DNA from: Bacillota bacterium
Lineage (GTDB): Bacteria > Bacillota > Desulfitobacteriia > Desulfitobacteriales > JAJXUE01
Assembly: GCA_021783135.1 (NCBI GenBank)
Contig: JAJXUE010000005.1
Location: forward strand, 1 to 64,000
Length of the DNA stretch: 64,000 nt
Direction of reading: 5' to 3'
A program made the position numbers and the translations under genes. Below the pieces are notes generated by a model that was given only the letters and a program-made list of their open reading frames with translations, had not been told where the DNA came from and made no database searches. Positions 22,599 through 32,609 of this stretch are shown here, piece after piece. The first letter of the stretch is position 1. Each line of letters begins with the position of its first letter.

Positions 22599-25500
22599 AT
22601 GAGTTTGAGATTTATTTACGGCAGGTCGGGTAGCGGCAAAACCCACTACTGTCTGAATGCGATTAAAGAACAGATTGCTGCCGGCGCTACTCAGCCTTTG
22701 GTGCTTTTGGTGCCGGATCAGTTTTCCTTTCAGACTGAGCGAGCTTTAATCGCGATGCTGAAGACGGGGGGTATTCTGCAAACTGAAGTGTTGAGTTTTC
22801 GACGCTTGGCTTTCCGTATCTTTAATGAAGCGGGCGGGATCACCTATCCGCATATCCACCCCGCCGGCAAATCCATGCTTATCTACCGCATCTTGGACAA
22901 AACGCGTGACAGTTTTCAAGTGTTTGCTAAATCGGCGGACTATCCCGGTTTTGTCACCACTTTGTCCGCCTTGTTGACCGAGTTTAAACGTTACAACATA
23001 GCGCCGCAAGACTTGGCGAGTGCCGCAGAGGCACTAACGGCAGACAGTCCGTTAAAGGATAAATTAAGCGAACTAACTGCAATTTACGCAGCCTTTGACC
23101 AAACCATAGCTGCAAGATATAGAAACGCGGATGATGACCTAACTATAGCTGCCACTCAACTGAACTCGATTGACTTATATGCCGGGGCTGAATTCTGGCT
23201 AGATGGCTTTGCAGGCTTTACGCCCCAAGAATACGACCTGATTTTGGCATTGGCGCGTAAGGCTGGGCGGGTCAATATCAGCTTATGTACGGACTGTCTG
23301 GACGATAATTGCGCAGAAACCGATGTGTTTGCTGCCGTGAAGGGCGCCCATCGGAAATTCAAACGGTTCGCGCAGGAAGCGGGTATTGTACTTGAACCCG
23401 CAGTTGCGTTAGTTAAAGAACCCCTGTTTCGTTGGCACGCGAGTCCGGAGCTGGCGCATTTGGAGCGTAATTTTAATGCGTACCCGTATTCTACATATAG
23501 TGACAAGACCAGGGATATTACGCTTTTTTCGTCCGTGAATGTTTTCACGGAAATTGAAGCTGTGGCCCGTGACATCGTCCGCTTGTGTCGGGATCAGAAT
23601 ATGCGTTATCGCGACATTGTGGTTGTGGTGAGAAATTTAGCGGGCTATGCTCAATTGATTGAAGTAATTTTTGCGCAGTATGCTATTCCTTGTTTTATTG
23701 ACCGGAAAGTGGATATTGCCAATCACCCGCTAGTGCGTTTGATCGAGGCCATGCTGGAGATTTTCACAGAAAATTGGTCTTACGAAGCAGTGTTTCGCTA
23801 CCTTAAAACCGGGTTGACAGGCATTGAGCGGAACTGCATCGATAAGCTGGAAAACTATGTTTTGGCGTGTGGAATTCGCGGTAAGCGTTGGACAAATGGG
23901 CAAGCGTGGGATATGAGTCCAGGCGTATTGCCTGACGAGCGGGATGTCGAACGCTTAGCCGACGAGCTCGCGGAGCTTAACAGCATTCGTGCCGCCATTG
24001 CCGAGCCACTACTGGACTTTCGACGCAAGACCAAAGGGAGAAGCACGGCAGCCGAAATATGTACGGCCTTGTTTGATTTTCTCGGCGCAATCGGTGTGCC
24101 GGAACGTATCGAATTAAGCATTAAGGAATTCACCGCCAGCGGTAAGCTTAGCCTGGCTAGCGAATACTCACAGGTTTGGAATATTGTGATGGAAGTGTTT
24201 GATCAGATCGTCGAGGTTATGGCGGACGAGAGCTTTGGGCTGGAGAGGTTTGCCAATATTCTAAGCATAGGCCTGGCCGAATACCAAATAGGCTTGATTC
24301 CGGCTTCGCTGGATCAGGTGTTGGTCGGAAGTGTGGAACGATCTAAGAGCCATGCGGTTAGAGCGCTTTATATTTTGGGTGCCAATGATGGGGTATTTCC
24401 GGCGGCTGGCGCAGAAGAGGGTATTCTTTCCGATCTGGATCGGGCGACCCTTAATGCCGCCGGAGTTGAATTGGCCAGCGATACCAGAACACAGGCCTTT
24501 GATGAACAATACCTGGTGTACCGGGCCTTGACGACAGCAAGCAGCTTCCTCAGGTTAAGCTGGCCGATTGCGGATGCGGAAGGACGCAGTATGCGCCCGT
24601 CCATGATTATAGCCAGGCTGCGGAAAATATTCCCGCACATCTCGGAAGGAAGTAATATCGTCAAGCCGGCAGCCGATGAAACAGAATTTGAACTGGTAGC
24701 AGGCAGGACACCGGCCTTTGCGCAAATGGTTGTGGCCTTGCGGCAAAAGGCTGACGGCAAGGAACTGCACCCCCTGTGGCGGTGCGTCTATCTGTGGTTT
24801 GCCGCGCAGACTGATTGGCAAGAGCAGTGTACGGCTGTGAGTCAAGCCTTTCGCCAAAGAAATATTGCTCAGCCGGTTAGCAGGGATAAGATCGCCAAGT
24901 TGTATGGTGACCCTGCCTATGCCAGCGTGTCTAGACTGGAGAGGTATACCGCTTGTCCGTTTGCCTACTATGTGCAATACGGGTTAGGGGCTAAAGGCCG
25001 CAACGTCTATCGTTTGAGTCCGCCGGATGTGGGGACATTCATGCATGCCGCCATTGAAATGTTTTCGCGCCGCGTTGCCGCCCAAAATATTTCTTGGCGG
25101 GAATTCACGCGGGAATGGTGCGTCGCAGAGGTTGACGCTGTGGTAGAGGCCATGCTCGCTAAAATGCAAGGTTCAGGGCTGGCAGGCACACGCCGCTATA
25201 CCGCTTTGACCTTACGCTTGAAGCGGGTAATTGCCAAGGCCGTCTGGGTTATTGCCGAGCACATCCGGCGCGGCAGTTTTGAGCCTGTCGGCTATGAGGT
25301 GGATTTTGCTACGGGAGGAAAGTTTCCTCCCATTACGCTTGAACTGGAGTCAGGTGAAACGATTTGCCTGACCGGGCGCATTGACAGGGTTGATGCCTTG
25401 CAAACGGAAGCAGGCACGTATCTCAGGATTATTGATTATAAATCAGGCCGCAAAGACTTTAAGCTTTCGGATGTATTCTACGGGCTGCAAGTTCAGCTGA

Positions 25501-26036
25501 TTACCTATCTGGATGCCATCTGGGAAAGTAATGCCCTCGAACTTACCCAGCCTGTCCTGCCGGGAGGCATGTTGTATTTCCGGATTGATGATCCGATGGT
25601 GAGAAATGACGCTAAAATAGCTCCGGCCGAGGTGGAGCAAGCCCTGATGAAGCAGCTAAAAATGAAGGGGCTGCTGTTGGCTGATGTCAAGTTGGTGCGG
25701 GAAATGGATCACATGCTTGAGGGGTCATCTCTGATTATTCCGGCCCGCATCAATAATGGTGACGTACTGGGTAAATCTTCGGCAGCTTCTTTAGCGCAGT
25801 TTAAGTTGCTCAGACAATATGTGAAACGGCTGTTGAAGGGCCTGTGTACAGAGATTATGCAGGGCAATGTTGCGATTCAGCCGTACAAAAAACAGAACGC
25901 AACTTCCTGCCAATATTGCGATTTTGCGGCGGTGTGTCAGTTTGATGTGGTACGGCCGGAAAATAGCTTTAAGCTGCTGCATGATCGTGCGGACGAAGAG
26001 GTTTGGCGCTTACTGCAAGCAGAGAGCGATATTTAG
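22599..26036 (+). CDS. addB: ATP-dependent helicase/nuclease subunit AddB
   Basis: 1145 residues. The N-terminal Walker A (GRSGSGKT at 8-15) belongs to the inactive-helicase-like part of AddB. The C-terminal RecB-type nuclease domain contains GRIDRVD and the catalytic IIDYKSG motif. The four Cys that hold the AddB [4Fe-4S] cluster are present at 786 (TACPFAYYV), 1104, 1107 and 1113 (CQYCDFAAVC). With AddA it forms the helicase-nuclease that processes double-strand ends for RecA in Bacillota. Length is typical (1150-1170 aa). The ATG follows GGAGTG. It is followed by addA, but 345 bp holding repeat copy B separate them, unlike the usual tight addBA operon. Confidence 0.97.
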   Translation: MSLRFIYGRSGSGKTHYCLNAIKEQIAAGATQPLVLLVPDQFSFQTERALIAMLKTGGILQTEVLSFRRLAFRIFNEAGGITYPHIHPAGKSMLIYRILDKTRDSFQVFAKSADYPGFVTTLSALLTEFKRYNIAPQDLASAAEALTADSPLKDKLSELTAIYAAFDQTIAARYRNADDDLTIAATQLNSIDLYAGAEFWLDGFAGFTPQEYDLILALARKAGRVNISLCTDCLDDNCAETDVFAAVKGAHRKFKRFAQEAGIVLEPAVALVKEPLFRWHASPELAHLERNFNAYPYSTYSDKTRDITLFSSVNVFTEIEAVARDIVRLCRDQNMRYRDIVVVVRNLAGYAQLIEVIFAQYAIPCFIDRKVDIANHPLVRLIEAMLEIFTENWSYEAVFRYLKTGLTGIERNCIDKLENYVLACGIRGKRWTNGQAWDMSPGVLPDERDVERLADELAELNSIRAAIAEPLLDFRRKTKGRSTAAEICTALFDFLGAIGVPERIELSIKEFTASGKLSLASEYSQVWNIVMEVFDQIVEVMADESFGLERFANILSIGLAEYQIGLIPASLDQVLVGSVERSKSHAVRALYILGANDGVFPAAGAEEGILSDLDRATLNAAGVELASDTRTQAFDEQYLVYRALTTASSFLRLSWPIADAEGRSMRPSMIIARLRKIFPHISEGSNIVKPAADETEFELVAGRTPAFAQMVVALRQKADGKELHPLWRCVYLWFAAQTDWQEQCTAVSQAFRQRNIAQPVSRDKIAKLYGDPAYASVSRLERYTACPFAYYVQYGLGAKGRNVYRLSPPDVGTFMHAAIEMFSRRVAAQNISWREFTREWCVAEVDAVVEAMLAKMQGSGLAGTRRYTALTLRLKRVIAKAVWVIAEHIRRGSFEPVGYEVDFATGGKFPPITLELESGETICLTGRIDRVDALQTEAGTYLRIIDYKSGRKDFKLSDVFYGLQVQLITYLDAIWESNALELTQPVLPGGMLYFRIDDPMVRNDAKIAPAEVEQALMKQLKMKGLLLADVKLVREMDHMLEGSSLIIPARINNGDVLGKSSAASLAQFKLLRQYVKRLLKGLCTEIMQGNVAIQPYKKQNATSCQYCDFAAVCQFDVVRPENSFKLLHDRADEEVWRLLQAESDI

Positions 26037-26109
26037 GCATATGGGTAGCAATGCTTGATAGACCCCCATGCCGCGGGTGCAGCACCACCGGAAAATAAAA
26101 CAAAGGCCT

Positions 26110-26365
26110 ATTAGCTAAAGGGTGAGTTTACTTTCTGCGCAGAGAAGCATTACGGAAGCGCCGTTAGCATACTCGGCGAGCGCCCGAACGAGAGCACGTA
26201 TGCTCGCGCCCAATTATGGCTACGTTCGCGGAAGTGAAGAAGCGAGCCGATAAGTATGCTAGGCGCTGTAGTTTGCTGAACGAAGCAGAAAGTAAATTCG
26301 ACCCCAGCGACCCGAAGCTATCTTCCGCTGTCCTCGCCTGGTTGGCGAAGCTAATTTCAGGATAG
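26110..26365. repeat. Palindromic repeat element, copy B (inverted relative to copy A)
   Basis: The reverse complement of copy A, with the inner inverted ends GAGTTTACTTTCTGC at 26124-26138 and GCAGAAAGTAAATTC at 26285-26299 (one mismatch). Relative to A it carries a 33-bp extra segment, bounded by two copies of CGAAGCTA at 26313-26320 and 26346-26353, and it lacks the distal CCCCAGCG arm at its left end. It ends 16 bp before the addA start. The preceding 73 bp after addB hold nothing recognisable. Together they fill the 345-bp addB-addA gap. Confidence 0.8.
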
Positions 26366-26381
26366 ACCAGAGGTGAAAAAT

Positions 26382-29300
26382 GTGACGAGGGAAACTACTA
26401 AATGGACAGATGAACAATGGGACGCTATTTCGGCCAAGGATTGTAATTTGCTTGTGGCGGCTGCTGCCGGTGCGGGTAAGACCGCTGTGCTCGTGGAAAG
26501 AATCATTCGTAAGATTACGGACCGCGAGCAGCCTGTGGATATCGACCGCCTGCTGATTGTAACCTTCACCAATGCTGCTGCCGCGGAAATGCGCGAACGT
26601 ATTGCCGAAGCCATTACGGCTGTTATTGAGGACAAGCCTGATGCCGTAAATATGCACAGGCAGCTAACGTTGCTAAGTAAGGCCAGAATCACGACGATTC
26701 ACTCGTTTTGTCTCGATGTCATCCGCAGCAATTTTTCCAGCCTTACTATTGATCCAGGTTTTCGTATCACAGATGAAACAGAAGCTACTTTGCTGCAACT
26801 TGAGGCTTTGCAGGAGCTGTTTGAGGCCCAGTATGAAGCTGAAACGGAAAACCAAGCTTTTTTGGCACTTTTAGATTGTTACGGTGGCAACCGGGATGAT
26901 CAGGCGCTGCAGGACATGGTGTTAAATATTTATAAGTTTATGCAAAGCAGTCCCTGGCCGGAGCAATGGTTAGACGCTATGACGGCGGGCTTTGACGTCC
27001 CGCAAGGACAGGACTTTGGCACCACAGTATGGGGCAAGGTCTTGTTGGAGGCAGTGGGTCTGGAGCTCATCGGCTTGCACGCCTTGTTGGCACAGGCAGT
27101 TGATCGGTTGCGCTCAGCTGGGGGCTTGGAAAAGTATTTGGCAGTTTTCGCGCAGGATTTAGCTAATCTTACGGCACTGGTTACGCTGGTTACTGGTAGT
27201 GGCAGTACAGACTGGGACTCCATTTTTCGTGCGCTGCAAAGTATTAGTTTCAACCGCCTGCCACCGTTGGGCAAGGATGTTGATAAAGCAATGCAGGAGT
27301 ATGCGAAAAAAACCCGCGATAATGTCAAAGCTCAGATTAAGAAGATCCAAGCGAAGGCCTTTACGGCGGATTCGGCTGCTATCTTGGCGGATATGCACAG
27401 CATCTACCCTTTGCTAGGGTGTTTGACTGAGTTAGTTAAGTCTTTTAGTGCTAGATATGCTGCGAAAAAGCAAAAAAAATCCGTGGTAGATTTTAACGAC
27501 CTGGAACACTTCTGCCTTGCCATTTTGTCGGAAGCGGCTGAGGCCGGCGAACTGAAACCGTCTGAGGTCGCCTTGGGTTATCGAGAACGTTTTGCCGAAA
27601 TCTTGGTAGATGAATATCAAGACAGTAATTTGGTGCAAGAAATCATGCTCAAGTTGATTTCGAGGACCGATTCCGTTAAGCCCAATCTGTTTATGGTTGG
27701 CGATGTCAAGCAGAGTATCTACCGGTTCAGACAGGCCAAGCCGGAGCTCTTTCTGGAAAAGTATAACCGTTACGCTACTGCACAAGGTGAACTTAATCGC
27801 AAAATAATGTTGTTTAATAACTTCCGCAGTCGGCATGAGGTAGTGGATGCGGTTAACTTTATATTTAAGCAAATCATGTCAGTTCAAGTAGGTGAACTTG
27901 ATTATTTGGATGATGAAGCCCTACATCCGGGGGCAGTGTTTCCCGACGATGCGTTGGCGCCCGGCATTGTCGGGGGCGAGACGGAGCTTCATCTGCTGCA
28001 AACCGATGGTAATTCGGCGGGGAGTGAGGCGAGAAATGATATAGAGTCTGAGCCGGATGCAGATTCTGCGTCAACGTCAGCAGCAGCAGAGCCTGAAGGT
28101 GGAGCTCAGGGATTTTCGGGTGAAATGTCGGAAACGCCGGAAGATGAGGAAATGCTGGATAATATCCAAGCAGAAGCCCGGATGGTGGCTAAACGAATTG
28201 GGCAACTGAGGGAGAGTGACGCGCAGGGCCACAAGTTTTGCGTGTTCGATAAAAACAGGCAGGTATATCGTGCCGTGGAGTATCGGGATATTGTCATTTT
28301 GTTACGCACGACCAGGAATTGGGCCAATATTTTTATGGAGGAAATGGTTCTGCAGGGTATCCCGGCTTTTGCTGATACAGGTACTGGTTTTTTTCGCACT
28401 GCTGAGGTACAAGTCATCTTGTCCTTGCTGCAAATCATCGATAATCCCCTGCAGGACATCCCGCTGTTGTCCGTGCTGCGCTCTTCCATCGTGGGTTTTA
28501 CCACAGATGAGCTGGCTGAACTGCGTTTAGCGGAACGCCAAGTGTCGCTTTATGCCGCCCTGAAGGTTTTGGCTGCTAATGGCTCGAGTGAGGCAGCACG
28601 CAAAGCGGGGCATTTCCTGGCTAATTTACATAGGTGGCGGGACAGTTCTCTGTATACGTCGACTGACCAGCTTATCTGGCAGCTCTACCAGGAAACTAGT
28701 TATTACGCAATCGTGGGGGCGATGCCAGCCGGCGAGCAGCGCCAAGCTAACTTACGCATTCTGTTTGAACGGGCCAGGCAGTTTGAAGCAACTAGTTATA
28801 AAGGGTTGTTCAATTTCATTAATTTTGTGGAAAAGCTCAAGAGTAGCAAAGGGGACATGGGCAGCGCCAAGCTGCTGGGCGAAAATGATAATGTAGTTCG
28901 CATTATGAGCATTCATAAAAGTAAGGGTTTGGAGTTCCCTGTAGTAATTTTGGCAGGCTGTGGCAAGAAATTTAACCTGCAGGATATGAATAAAGCTATC
29001 CTACTGCACCAGGACTTGGGTTTTGGCCCGGACGTGGTTGACCCTACGCTGCGCTTAGCTTACCCCTCGGTCGCTAAGCAGGCCATCCGGGAGAAAATCA
29101 AAGCTGAAACCTTGTCGGAAGAAATGCGGATACTTTATGTCGCTTTAACCAGGGCGAGGGAAAAGCTGATTATCACCGGGACGGTGCAGGACAGTGCCAA
29201 GGCTCTGAGCAAATGGTCCGCTTGTGCCAATACCCAAGCCCTTAAGCTGCCGGCGTATGAGATGTTAAAGGCGGGGCGATATCTGGATTGGCTCGGACCA

Positions 29301-30251
29301 GCTTTATTACGCCACAAAGCCGCACTCCCTTGGCAGGAAAGTGGAGAGTTTGGCGCTGCTGCCGGCAGGCTGCAATTTGAGGACCCGTCCGTATGGAGTA
29401 TCCGCTTGTGGCAAAGAAGCGAAGTGCAAAACACCACTACAGCAGGCGAACAAGATGGTGGAGAATTTAGCTGTTGGTTGGACACTCTAGAAAAAGAAAC
29501 TAAGTACCCAGTGGAACCGGAAGTCTGCCAAGCAGAAACTGACGACTGTTCCGCCGCAATTGCCCGGCGGCTCAGCTGGGAGTATCCGTACCTTAAGACT
29601 GCCTCAGTACCGGCGAAGGTATCGGTATCCGAATTAAAAAGGCGCTTTGATGCTGAGCTGCGCGAGGCAACCGGCAGCCTAGACGCCAACTTCACCTTAG
29701 TTAAAAAACCAATGTTTCTCGCGGCCAAGCAGGGAATGAGTCCTGCCGAGGCCGGAACTGCGCTGCATTTTGTCATGCAACACCTTGACTATAAGCGGTA
29801 CGACATTGAGTGCCAGCTTGAGGCCATGGTGGCGAAGGAACTGCTGACCCCACAGCAAGCTCAAAGCGTAAATGCTGCCAAAATTCGGCGCTTCTTAGCC
29901 TCGGACTTGGGTCAAAGAGTGCTGCAGGCAGAACATGTTTACCGCGAGGCGCCGTTTAATATGGCAATACCCTGCGCGGAATTGTATCCTGATTTACACG
30001 CAGACGCCTTTGGGGCAGAAACCGTATTACTCCAGGGGGTAATTGATTGCTATTTTGAAGAACCTGATGGTATTGTGTTGTTAGATTATAAGACGGATTT
30101 CGTACCGGACGGCAACACGGCACTGCTCAAAGAGCGCTACAAGGTGCAAATTAACAATTATGCGCGGGCCTTGGCCCTGTTAACGGGGAAGCAGGTTAAG
30201 GAAAAGTATATTTATTTATTCTGGACTGGGGAAGCAGTTGCATATTCTTAA
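26382..30251 (+). CDS. addA: ATP-dependent helicase/nuclease subunit AddA
   Basis: 1289 residues. It is an SF1A UvrD-like helicase with Q motif (WTDEQWDAI), Walker A (AAAGAGKT), the motif II segment LVDEYQDSN and the motif IV-VI blocks (VRIMSIHKSKGLEFPVV, LYVALTRAREKL). The C-terminal nuclease domain has LLDYKTD near residue 1233. It is the motor and one nuclease of the AddAB complex. A ~65-residue acidic Ser/Glu/Ala-rich insert starts near residue 540 between helicase blocks. Two in-frame GTG codons are possible. The one at 26382 has AGGTG 6 bases before it, and the one at 26373 has no clear site. Either start lies within 20 bp of repeat copy B. Confidence 0.96.
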   Translation: MTRETTKWTDEQWDAISAKDCNLLVAAAAGAGKTAVLVERIIRKITDREQPVDIDRLLIVTFTNAAAAEMRERIAEAITAVIEDKPDAVNMHRQLTLLSKARITTIHSFCLDVIRSNFSSLTIDPGFRITDETEATLLQLEALQELFEAQYEAETENQAFLALLDCYGGNRDDQALQDMVLNIYKFMQSSPWPEQWLDAMTAGFDVPQGQDFGTTVWGKVLLEAVGLELIGLHALLAQAVDRLRSAGGLEKYLAVFAQDLANLTALVTLVTGSGSTDWDSIFRALQSISFNRLPPLGKDVDKAMQEYAKKTRDNVKAQIKKIQAKAFTADSAAILADMHSIYPLLGCLTELVKSFSARYAAKKQKKSVVDFNDLEHFCLAILSEAAEAGELKPSEVALGYRERFAEILVDEYQDSNLVQEIMLKLISRTDSVKPNLFMVGDVKQSIYRFRQAKPELFLEKYNRYATAQGELNRKIMLFNNFRSRHEVVDAVNFIFKQIMSVQVGELDYLDDEALHPGAVFPDDALAPGIVGGETELHLLQTDGNSAGSEARNDIESEPDADSASTSAAAEPEGGAQGFSGEMSETPEDEEMLDNIQAEARMVAKRIGQLRESDAQGHKFCVFDKNRQVYRAVEYRDIVILLRTTRNWANIFMEEMVLQGIPAFADTGTGFFRTAEVQVILSLLQIIDNPLQDIPLLSVLRSSIVGFTTDELAELRLAERQVSLYAALKVLAANGSSEAARKAGHFLANLHRWRDSSLYTSTDQLIWQLYQETSYYAIVGAMPAGEQRQANLRILFERARQFEATSYKGLFNFINFVEKLKSSKGDMGSAKLLGENDNVVRIMSIHKSKGLEFPVVILAGCGKKFNLQDMNKAILLHQDLGFGPDVVDPTLRLAYPSVAKQAIREKIKAETLSEEMRILYVALTRAREKLIITGTVQDSAKALSKWSACANTQALKLPAYEMLKAGRYLDWLGPALLRHKAALPWQESGEFGAAAGRLQFEDPSVWSIRLWQRSEVQNTTTAGEQDGGEFSCWLDTLEKETKYPVEPEVCQAETDDCSAAIARRLSWEYPYLKTASVPAKVSVSELKRRFDAELREATGSLDANFTLVKKPMFLAAKQGMSPAEAGTALHFVMQHLDYKRYDIECQLEAMVAKELLTPQQAQSVNAAKIRRFLASDLGQRVLQAEHVYREAPFNMAIPCAELYPDLHADAFGAETVLLQGVIDCYFEEPDGIVLLDYKTDFVPDGNTALLKERYKVQINNYARALALLTGKQVKEKYIYLFWTGEAVAYS

Positions 30252-30278
30252 CAGTAAAAGTTAAAGTGGTGTTGCTAT

Positions 30279-30890
30279 ATGCTTGTAGTTAAAAAAGGGA
30301 TATATATAGAAGGAGCATCGATAATTTGGCTGGTTATTGAGGCTGGGGTTGCCATAGGGGCAGGGTTACTGGCCCACTCGCTGGCTTTGGTTGCCTTTGG
30401 GTCTGACAGTATCATTGAACTGATTGCCGGGGTTGTGCTACTCTGGCGGTTAGTAATTGAAGCACGTGGTGCAACTTTTGCCCGTGTGCAAAAAGCTGAA
30501 AGAACTGCAGCAGGGGTGGTAGGTGCTGCCTTGTTATTACTCGCGGTCTATATCGTAATTGCCGCAATTCATAAACTATGGACACATCAAGGCGCGGAAG
30601 CCAGCCCTTTAGGGATAGGCTTGGCTATTGTTTCCACTGTATTAATGCTATATTTCTCTCGCGCTAAGCTGCAAATTGGTGACGCAATTGGTAGTAAAGC
30701 GTTAAAAGCAGATGGGGCGTGCAGTATCGTCTGTGCGTATATGGCGATTACGGTGCTAATAGGGGCAGCCTTGACGGCCTTGTTGGGGTGGTGGTGGATA
30801 GATGCCGTGATATCTTTTGGCTTGACATACTTTGTGGTCAAGGAAGGTATTGAAGCTATTCAAGCAGCTCGCGGTGTGGTGGATACCTGA
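30279..30890 (+). CDS. CDF-like cation transporter, membrane domain only
   Basis: 203 residues with five or six membrane helices. The second helix region reads HSLALVAFGSDSIIEL and the fifth KADGACSIVCAYM, positions where cation diffusion facilitators carry their metal-binding Asp and His residues. The C-terminal cytoplasmic domain of typical CDF proteins (about 90 aa) is missing. The metal is unknown, and the altered fifth-helix site (KxDG rather than HxxxD) leaves transport of Zn uncertain. It starts 27 bp after addA on the same strand and may be co-transcribed with it. Confidence 0.75.
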   Translation: MLVVKKGIYIEGASIIWLVIEAGVAIGAGLLAHSLALVAFGSDSIIELIAGVVLLWRLVIEARGATFARVQKAERTAAGVVGAALLLLAVYIVIAAIHKLWTHQGAEASPLGIGLAIVSTVLMLYFSRAKLQIGDAIGSKALKADGACSIVCAYMAITVLIGAALTALLGWWWIDAVISFGLTYFVVKEGIEAIQAARGVVDT

Positions 30891-30946
30891 AGTTGCCAAA
30901 GTCATTAAGCCTCGGTTCGAGGTGATTAGGCAGAGCTTAGGGGTAT

Positions 30947-32326
30947 CTAGTCGGCAAGCTGCTTGCCTTTGGGTAGTAAATAATATAAGCCGGCAAAAAG
31001 CAGTAGGATGGCAATACCTGCGATAAGACCGATCAGTTGGTTGTGGCTCAAGGCAGACGTTGCCACGGCTACTAGTAGCAACACCAGAGCTGTAATAGTG
31101 GTGTAGGGAAACCCGGGGTATCTTACTTGCCCCGGGTTTTGACTGCTCTTGACCCGGTGGCGGAAGCGCATATGAGTGACGGCAATAAGAATCCAATTTA
31201 AGACAAGGGTTATGCCGCTGGCACTGGCTACGTACACGAAAATTGTCTGCGGCAACAGATAGGATATTCCCACCACGAACAGTAAAAAGGCACCAGAAGT
31301 CAATACGGCCGCCACCGGGACACCTCGCCGGTCATCCTTGGCTAAGCGTGAGGGGGCTTCGTGGCGTTTGGCTAGGGATTTAAGCATCCGCGGTACGCCA
31401 TACATATTGGAATTCATGGCCGATAGTATAGCACTTAAAATAACGGCGTTGATTACTCCGGTTATTGCGCCCATGCCAAGACGCTTAAATACAAGGACAA
31501 AACCACTGGCATTTTGCGGGATTTGGTTCCAGGGAATTATGCCGACGAGGGTAGTCATTGACCCCAAATATAATATCACCAGGGTAAAATTGATGATGAT
31601 TACTGCCTTGGGCACGGTGGTTACCGGCGACTTGGTTTCCCCTGTGGCCGGTCCGATGACTTGCTCCCCAGCGTATGTATACAAGACCAGCAGGAGTGAG
31701 GGTAAGACACCTTGCCACCCGTGGGGAAAAAACCCGCCGTGACCGATGTAGTTGGTTAGGCCGGGTGATCTTAGTCCTGGCCATAATCCGGCAAAGACTA
31801 CTACGCCCATAACAATTACAACTAATAAAATACCTACTTTAATAAAGGACATCATTTCTTCGATGCGAGCGAAGGCCTTCACGTCCAAAAGGCTGATGCC
31901 GATGATAAGCAAAGCAACAATCAGGCTTATGAGCCAGATGGGCCATGAGGGCAACCAATACCTAATAATCAATGCAGCCGCGACCATTTCTGTGGCCATG
32001 GTCAAAATTCCCGCTGTCCAATACATCCAACCAGAGATAAATCCGAAGGTAGGACCCAGATATTCACCTGCATAAACGCTAAAAGAACCGCTAGTAGGAT
32101 GATGCACGCTCATTTCTGCCAACATCAGCATTACCAGTGAAGATATGATACCGCCGATGATAAACGATAGGATTATCGCTGGTCCGGCCAGATTTATGGC
32201 TATGCCACAAGCGACAAATATGCCGGAGCCGACAGCTCCGCCTAAACCCAGCATAGTTAAACCCAAAAGGTTCAGTTCACCCTGCCCCTTAGGTTGGGAG
32301 GGTTTAGTCTGATTTTCCACACCCAT
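30947..32326 (-). CDS. APC-superfamily amino acid permease
   Basis: 459 residues, twelve predicted membrane helices. The first helix carries the family motif GLGGAVGSGIFVACG, where the unwound GSGIF segment binds the substrate backbone. A later segment, SAMNSNMYGVPRML, is typical of AAT/GabP-type permeases. GGAGGTACCA precedes the ATG. It is a single gene, transcribed toward the addA/CDF unit with a 56-bp gap. The substrate is not determinable from the sequence. The 283-bp divergent region to cfa (32327-32609) is very AT-rich and shows no distinct regulatory motif to the eye. Confidence 0.93.
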   Translation of the reverse strand: MGVENQTKPSQPKGQGELNLLGLTMLGLGGAVGSGIFVACGIAINLAGPAIILSFIIGGIISSLVMLMLAEMSVHHPTSGSFSVYAGEYLGPTFGFISGWMYWTAGILTMATEMVAAALIIRYWLPSWPIWLISLIVALLIIGISLLDVKAFARIEEMMSFIKVGILLVVIVMGVVVFAGLWPGLRSPGLTNYIGHGGFFPHGWQGVLPSLLLVLYTYAGEQVIGPATGETKSPVTTVPKAVIIINFTLVILYLGSMTTLVGIIPWNQIPQNASGFVLVFKRLGMGAITGVINAVILSAILSAMNSNMYGVPRMLKSLAKRHEAPSRLAKDDRRGVPVAAVLTSGAFLLFVVGISYLLPQTIFVYVASASGITLVLNWILIAVTHMRFRHRVKSSQNPGQVRYPGFPYTTITALVLLLVAVATSALSHNQLIGLIAGIAILLLFAGLYYLLPKGKQLAD

Positions 32327-32609
32327 TGGTACCTCCGCATTTTTACAGTTGAATAAATATTAAAAAAATTTAACAAAAAATAAGTTAGAATAACGTCGTT
32401 TCAAGCATTAACTATAGGTAATTTTACGCCAAATAGCAAATATTTCACAATATTTAGCCCTAAATGGCCGATTTTGGAGATTCGATGCGGGAGTGGTACA
32501 ATTATTATGTTCCCTAATTAGAGAAATATTTGTCGTTTTGATATCGTATAATCCCTCGCGTAGAAGTTAAGTGGGGAACAGACTACTTTTTTGTACGGAG
32601 GTGTCGACT

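Noticed and set aside
23156-25690. Several minus-strand frames of 60-140 codons inside addB
   Set aside because: They are antisense shadows of a high-GC gene with no motifs or ribosome binding sites.
29135-29776. 213-codon minus-strand frame inside addA
   Set aside because: It is antisense to the nuclease region of addA, Ser/Leu-rich, and has no family pattern.
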